In this document: in pieces, positions 6,441-9,974 of the stretch
Layout of the letters: every line of letters starts with the position of its first letter
Position numbering within the stretch: position 1 is the first letter of the stretch
Source of the DNA: an uncultured Flavonifractor sp.
Lineage (GTDB): Bacteria > Bacillota > Clostridia > Oscillospirales > Oscillospiraceae
NCBI GenBank assembly: GCA_947384055.1
Contig: CANDFO010000081.1
Coordinates: forward strand, 1-9,974
DNA: 9,974 bases
Direction of reading: 5' to 3'
The notes under the pieces: model-generated
Databases searched by the model: none
Seen by the model: the letters and a program-made list of their open reading frames with translations, nothing else
Told to the model about the DNA's origin: nothing
Program-made: the position numbers and the translations under genes

Positions 6441-7130
6441 GGCAGCAGGACACGGCGGCGGTGGGGACCGCTCAGAATTCGTTGGCGGCGCCGGGGAAAA
6501 AGCCGGGGCAGAGCGGCTCTTCTGCTGGCGGCCGGGGTTGGGATCGGGCTGGCTCTGGTGGTTATCGGAAGTGTCGAGGCCGGCATACGGCCGCTTGTGG
6601 AGATGGCTGCGGAGGCCAAAGTGCAGAATATGGTAACTGCCCTTGTGAACCGCGCGGTGGAGGACGCCCTGGCCGCCGGAGCGGTTTCCTACGACGACTT
6701 GGTTACACTGAAGACTGACAGCGGCGGATACGTCACTGCTATGACCACTAATTCCGTCAAGCTGAATACGCTGAAAACCGAGATACTGGGCGCTGTCGTG
6801 GAACAGGTGAACGCTCTGGACAGCACGGAATTGGGCATCCCTGTGGGCAGCCTCACCGGATTGGCCTGGGCAGACGGCCGCGGAATCCGGCTTCCGGTGC
6901 GGGTTTTGTCGGCAGCCGCTCCAGAAGCTTCTTTCCGCAATGTGTTTACCTCAGCGGGAATCAATCAGACCCTGCACCAGGTGATGCTGGAGCTCTCCGT
7001 TCACATTAAGCTCCACCTTCCGGGCGGTCCGGTGGAAACTGTGGTTCATACCCAGGTCTGCGCGGCGGAAACCGTCATTGTCGGGCAGGTGCCCAGTGCT
7101 TACCTGGAGCTGCCTGGAAAGACATCGTAA
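6438..7130 (+). CDS. yunB: Sporulation protein YunB
   Basis: YunB family protein, a sporulation protein of Bacilli and Clostridia that is under sigma-E (mother-cell) control in B. subtilis; its biochemical role is not known. Read from 6438 it has 230 residues (235 from the ATG at 6423). A very basic N-terminus (12 Arg/Lys in residues 4-25) precedes one transmembrane helix at about 26-45 (LLLAAGVGIGLALVVIGS), so the bulk should face outward, possibly into the intermembrane space around the forespore. Family blocks: IRPLVEMAAEAKVQNM (50-65), the NSVKLNTL region (105-112), GIPVGSLTGL (133-142), AGINQTLHQV (173-182) and the ending AAETVIVGQVPSAYLEL (209-225). These make the call secure. It stands apart from its neighbours, with 88 bases upstream and 89 downstream, and is probably its own transcription unit. 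Presence of this gene is the main evidence that the organism forms spores. Confidence 0.9.
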   Translation: MGSRTRRRWGPLRIRWRRRGKSRGRAALLLAAGVGIGLALVVIGSVEAGIRPLVEMAAEAKVQNMVTALVNRAVEDALAAGAVSYDDLVTLKTDSGGYVTAMTTNSVKLNTLKTEILGAVVEQVNALDSTELGIPVGSLTGLAWADGRGIRLPVRVLSAAAPEASFRNVFTSAGINQTLHQVMLELSVHIKLHLPGGPVETVVHTQVCAAETVIVGQVPSAYLELPGKTS

Positions 7131-7185
7131 GAAAAACATTAGAAATCTGTAAGATTTTTTCTCCTTCACCCTGTTTTTTCTGCTT

Positions 7186-7191
7186 TATAAT
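7186..7191 (+). promoter_or_regulatory. Possible -10 element before the VanZ-like gene
   Basis: A perfect TATAAT lies in an AT-rich stretch 28 bases before the start codon. Nothing close to TTGACA lies at 17 bases; the best is TTCACC at 7165-7170 with a short 15-base spacer. A promoter here would suit the gap after yunB, but the support is the -10 box alone. Confidence 0.35.
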
Positions 7192-7219
7192 AATGGGATG
7201 AAGGGGAGATGACGGACAA

Positions 7220-7903
7220 ATGGATACGATTTGTAGATATGTGAAAGAAATGCTCACCGCCGCCGCGCCTGCGGCCATTGTCTTTTCCTGTTTCTGGCCT
7301 TATCGGAGGCGGTCTCTGGCGGCCATGGGTCTGCGTACCAACCCGCTGCGGGAGACTGCGCTGATTCTGTTTATTATGTGCCTGTCCGGGGTGCTGGCCG
7401 TTACGCTGTGGCCGGTCTGTGTGGTCAAAAACCAGGGGGGACTGTGGGGAGATGTTCTCATACTCTGTGAGCGGCCCGGCCTTTGGAGCAATGTCAATCT
7501 TATCCCGTTCCGGATGTTTGGGGACTACTGGGAGGACCTGACCCAGGGCGGCGGCCTCTTTACCCTCATCAATTTCCTGGGTAATCTGGCGGTCTTTGTC
7601 CCTCTGGGCTTCTTCCCGGCCCTGCTGTGGCGGGGAGAAACCTGGAAGCGTTCCGCCCTGGTGGGGGGAGGTACGTCCCTGCTGGTGGAAACGGGGCAGT
7701 ACTTCATCATGCGCTTTACAGATATTGACGACGTAATCCTAAATACCCTCGGAGCCGTGTGCGGCTGGTGGCTTTATCTGCTGCTGCGCCGGGTTGCGCC
7801 CATTTTCATTGGAAAATTCAAATGTGTAAAGGTGGAAGGCTTTCGTGGAGGAACACCTGGAGATCACACGCCTGCGCCAGGAGCTGGAGCAGGCCAATTA
7901 TGA
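7220..7903 (+). CDS. VanZ-like family membrane protein
   Basis: Integral membrane protein of the VanZ-like family, 227 residues. VanZ itself gives low-level teicoplanin resistance in enterococci; most family members have no defined function, and no vanA/vanB cluster is present, so this should not be read as glycopeptide resistance. Predicted membrane segments lie at about 10-27, 45-66, 113-136, 145-163 and 171-190. Family signatures are VTLWP (61-65), NVNLIPFRMF (91-100), INFLGNLAVFVPLGFFPALL (117-136), LLVETGQYF (154-162) and the C-terminal TDIDDVILNTLGAVCGWWLY (167-186). The ATG has AAGGGGAG (7201-7208) about 11 bases upstream. The tail after about residue 195 (GKFKCVKVEGF..., then a Gly/Pro/Ala-rich stretch) is unlike the family core, and its last 19 codons lie inside ligA in another frame. 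The family call is strong; the function is open. Confidence 0.85.
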   Translation: MDTICRYVKEMLTAAAPAAIVFSCFWPYRRRSLAAMGLRTNPLRETALILFIMCLSGVLAVTLWPVCVVKNQGGLWGDVLILCERPGLWSNVNLIPFRMFGDYWEDLTQGGGLFTLINFLGNLAVFVPLGFFPALLWRGETWKRSALVGGGTSLLVETGQYFIMRFTDIDDVILNTLGAVCGWWLYLLLRRVAPIFIGKFKCVKVEGFRGGTPGDHTPAPGAGAGQL

Positions 7904-9830
7904 GTATTATGTTTTGGACAACCCGTCCATGTCTGATTATGACTTTGACCAAAAACTCCGCCGCCTGGAAGAGCTGGAAGCCGCCCACCCGGAGCTGATA
8001 ACCCCTGACTCGCCCACCCAGCGGGTAGGGGGAAAGGTTGCCGACGGGTTTCATGAGGTGGTTCACCGGGTGCCCCTGGAGAGCCTCCAGGACGTATTCT
8101 CCGTCCAGGAGCTGGAGGAATTCGACCTGCGGGTGCGGGACGCTCTTCCGGGCGAGGTGGAATACGATGTGGAGCCCAAGGTGGACGGGCTCTCTGTGGC
8201 CCTGGAATATGAGAACGGGCGCTTTGTCCGGGGCGCCACCCGGGGAGACGGGCAGGTTGGGGAGGATGTTACGGAAAATCTCCGTACAATTCCGTCTATT
8301 CCGCTCCATTTGCCGGAGACACTCCCCAGTCTCATTGTCCGGGGCGAGGTATTTATGCCCAAAAAGAGCTTTGAGCGTCTGAACCAGGAGCGGGAGCTCC
8401 GGGGGGAGCCGCTCTTTGCCAACCCGCGCAATGCGGCGGCGGGCTCCATGCGGCAGCTGGACCCCAGAATTGCCGCCTCCCGGGGGTTGGATATCCTGGT
8501 TTTCAATATTCAGTGGAGCGAGGGGAAGACCTTCGATACCCATGCGGAAACCCTGGAGTACCTGGAGCGGCAGAGGTTTAAAGTGATTCCGCATTACACC
8601 TGCAGGACTATCCGGGAGGCGTCGGAGCGAATTCAGGCACTGGGAGAGGAACGGGAGACTTACCGCTTCGATATTGATGGAGCGGTCGTAAAGGTAAACA
8701 GCCTGTCAGACCGCGCTCTGCTTGGGAGTACCGCAAAATTTCCTCGCTGGGCCGCGGCGTTCAAGTATCCGCCGGAAAAGAAGCCTGCGAAGGTGTTGGA
8801 TATTGTGGTACAGGTAGGGCGTACAGGTGTTCTCACTCCCAAAGCGGTGGTGGAACCGGTACGGCTGGCGGGCACCACCGTCACCAACGCCACCCTGCAC
8901 AATCAGGATTATATTTCAGAGAAGGATATCCGTATTGGGGACACAGTGCTGGTGCAGAAAGCGGGCGAGATTATTCCGGAGATTGTGGAAGTTCTGCTGT
9001 CACACCGCCCGGAGGGAACCGTACCCTATCGTTTCCCGGAACAGTGCCCGGTCTGCGGCGCGGCGGTGGCCCGTGACGACGACGGTGCCCACATCCGCTG
9101 CACCGGGGCGGAATGTCCTGCGCAGCTGCTGCGGCATCTGGTCCATTTTGCCTCTCGGGACGCGATGGATATTGAGGGCCTGGGGCCTGCGGTGGTGGAG
9201 AGCCTGGTTAACGCCGGTATGGTCACGGGGCCGGGGGATCTCTATCATTTGGAGCTGGAACCCGTGGCCGCTTTGGAGAGGATGGGCAAGAAGTCGGCGA
9301 AAAACCTCCTTTCCGCGGTAGAGCGCTCCAAGGAAAACGACCTGTCCCGGCTGCTCTTTGCCTTCGGCATCCGCCAGGTGGGGCAGAAGGCGGCCAAAGT
9401 GCTGGCCGTTCACTTTAGGACGCTGGACGCCCTGATGTCTGCCTCGGAGGAGGAGTTGACCGCTATACCGGATATCGGTGGGATTACCGCAAAGAGCCTG
9501 TTGGACTGGCTTCACAGCCCGCAAAGTCAACACTTGATTCGTACACTGCGGGAGGCAGGCGTAAATTTGGAGTGCCGCGAGGCGCCGGCAGGGGACAGGC
9601 TGGCCGGAAAAACTTTTGTGCTCACCGGAACCCTGGAGGGATTTACGCGGGAAGAGGCCAAGGCAAAAATTGAGTCCTTGGGCGGTAAGGTCTCGGGCTC
9701 AGTGTCCAAAAAGACGGCTTTTGTAGTGGCAGGGGAGGCGGCGGGCTCCAAGCTCCGTAAGGCTCAGGAGCTGGGGATTCCCATGCTTACTGAGGAAGAA
9801 TTTGTTGCCTTGGTGGAGGGAGCGGAGTAG
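7845..9830 (+). CDS. ligA: NAD+-dependent DNA ligase LigA (GTG start)
   Basis: Essential DNA ligase that seals nicks in replication and repair using NAD+ as AMP donor. At 661 residues it is full length and has all domains: the Ia NAD-binding region (about 1-70, with YYVLDNPSMSDYDFDQ 21-36); the adenylation domain with catalytic K112 in KVDG (112-115), RGEVFMP (166-172), NPRNAAAGS (193-201), FDIDGAVVKV (275-284) and AAFKYPP (304-310); the OB fold with VGRTGVLTPKA (324-334) and QKAGEIIPEI (371-380); a zinc finger C401, C404, C419, C424; helix-hairpin-helix repeats (about 440-575); and a BRCT domain (about 585-661) ending EEEFVALV. The GTG at 7845 gives an N-terminus that lines up with known LigA and follows GGAAGG (7834-7839) by 5 bases; no ATG lies nearby. 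It starts 59 bases before the VanZ-like gene stops, so the two are probably co-transcribed. Confidence 0.97.
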   Translation: MEEHLEITRLRQELEQANYEYYVLDNPSMSDYDFDQKLRRLEELEAAHPELITPDSPTQRVGGKVADGFHEVVHRVPLESLQDVFSVQELEEFDLRVRDALPGEVEYDVEPKVDGLSVALEYENGRFVRGATRGDGQVGEDVTENLRTIPSIPLHLPETLPSLIVRGEVFMPKKSFERLNQERELRGEPLFANPRNAAAGSMRQLDPRIAASRGLDILVFNIQWSEGKTFDTHAETLEYLERQRFKVIPHYTCRTIREASERIQALGEERETYRFDIDGAVVKVNSLSDRALLGSTAKFPRWAAAFKYPPEKKPAKVLDIVVQVGRTGVLTPKAVVEPVRLAGTTVTNATLHNQDYISEKDIRIGDTVLVQKAGEIIPEIVEVLLSHRPEGTVPYRFPEQCPVCGAAVARDDDGAHIRCTGAECPAQLLRHLVHFASRDAMDIEGLGPAVVESLVNAGMVTGPGDLYHLELEPVAALERMGKKSAKNLLSAVERSKENDLSRLLFAFGIRQVGQKAAKVLAVHFRTLDALMSASEEELTAIPDIGGITAKSLLDWLHSPQSQHLIRTLREAGVNLECREAPAGDRLAGKTFVLTGTLEGFTREEAKAKIESLGGKVSGSVSKKTAFVVAGEAAGSKLRKAQELGIPMLTEEEFVALVEGAE

Positions 9831-9841
9831 AGACAGCCGTG

Positions 9842-9872
9842 AAAAAACCCGCGCCGGAATCTCCGGCGCGGG
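9842..9872 (-). terminator. Intrinsic terminator reading on the - strand
   Basis: An 11-bp perfect stem (9848-9858 with 9862-9872, core CCCGCGCCGG/CCGGCGCGGG) has a 3-base loop. Six A residues (9842-9847) lie just before it, which on the - strand are six T residues right after the hairpin. The + side has no T tract (TGAGCC). This orientation fits termination of a convergent gene located beyond the right edge, though the stem may also slow transcripts leaving ligA. Confidence 0.75.
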
Positions 9873-9878
9873 TGAGCC

Positions 9879-9909
9879 TGTCGAAAAAGGCCTCTGGCCT
9901 TTTTCGACA
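9879..9909. terminator. Bidirectional hairpin terminator behind ligA
   Basis: A perfect 14-bp inverted repeat (9879-9892 with 9896-9909) has a TCT loop. Its centre reads AAAAAGGCC-TCT-GGCCTTTTT, so either strand gives a short GC stem followed by five T. This would stop ligA transcripts on the + strand and any convergent transcripts on the - strand. It may also be part of a dispersed palindromic repeat that continues to the right (see findings). Confidence 0.7.
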
Positions 9910-9971
9910 AATGAGATATGGCCTGCTGCGCGCACCCTTTGGGCACACTTGCAGGCCGAGATGTGTCATTT
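9909..9971. repeat. Imperfect inverted repeat at the window edge
   Basis: AAATGA (9909-9914) pairs with TCATTT (9966-9971), and GGCCTGC (9920-9926) pairs with GCAGGCC (9951-9957). Between the two blocks the arms match imperfectly, and the 24-base centre holds CCC-TTT-GGG. It overlaps the end of the hairpin at 9879-9909. No open reading frame of note is visible here. The structure is plain; whether it is a repeat family or the end of an RNA gene cannot be told from one copy cut by the window. Confidence 0.4.
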
Positions 9972-9974
9972 TCG

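Noticed and set aside
7143..7160. Hairpin AAATCT/AGATTT with six T after yunB
   Set aside because: The stem is short and AT-rich and half of the T run is used in the stem, so it would be a very weak terminator at best.
7220..7903. Reading the VanZ-like protein as a glycopeptide resistance gene
   Set aside because: No van ligase, dehydrogenase or regulator genes are nearby, and VanZ-like proteins are common chromosomal membrane proteins of unknown role.
7818..8594. A 258-codon - strand frame opposite ligA
   Set aside because: An antisense shadow of the conserved adenylation domain of LigA; no family resemblance and no promoter or ribosome binding site seen.

Overview
The window looks like chromosomal core sequence from a GC-rich, endospore-forming Firmicute, probably a clostridium of the Oscillospiraceae/Ruminococcaceae type. 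The reasons are a type-A-like RNase P RNA, a YunB sporulation protein, tandem M42 peptidases, a YnbB-type PLP enzyme, an NAD+-dependent DNA ligase, GC-rich codon use and strong AGGAGG-like ribosome binding sites. This lineage call is inference from gene content. Every supported gene is on the + strand. I see no mobile element, CRISPR array, tRNA or phage gene.

Layout: (1) 1-about 277 is the 3' two thirds of the RNase P RNA gene (rnpB), cut by the window edge, followed by a strong intrinsic terminator at 290-320. (2) 321-458 is a leader region with a near-consensus sigma-A promoter (TTGAAA-17-TATAAT). (3) 459-4951 is a tight run: murD (peptidoglycan precursor ligase), then three divergent M42-family metallo-aminopeptidases. 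The second M42 gene starts at TTG inside the end of the first. (4) A 150-base, AT-richer spacer follows, then a PLP-dependent enzyme of the methionine gamma-lyase/'aluminium resistance' family (5102-6349). (5) yunB (sporulation) lies at 6438-7130. (6) A VanZ-like membrane protein (7220-7903) overlaps by 59 bases the start of ligA (7845-9830), which encodes NAD+-dependent DNA ligase. (7) 9831-9974 is a non-coding end region with two strong hairpins and a further imperfect inverted repeat cut by the window edge. The first hairpin has its T tract on the - strand, which suggests a convergent gene just beyond the window.

How the genes fit together: murD and the M42 cluster probably share the promoter at 392-420. 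They could link cell-wall precursor synthesis with turnover of short peptides, although M42 enzymes are general oligopeptide trimmers and co-transcription does not prove a shared pathway. The PLP enzyme, yunB, vanZ and ligA are ordinary single-function genes. I found no clearly new system. The best leads are the triple M42 paralog cassette (possible hetero-oligomeric TET peptidase), the unusual L15 region of RNase P RNA, the vanZ/ligA overlap and the palindromic sequence at the right edge.
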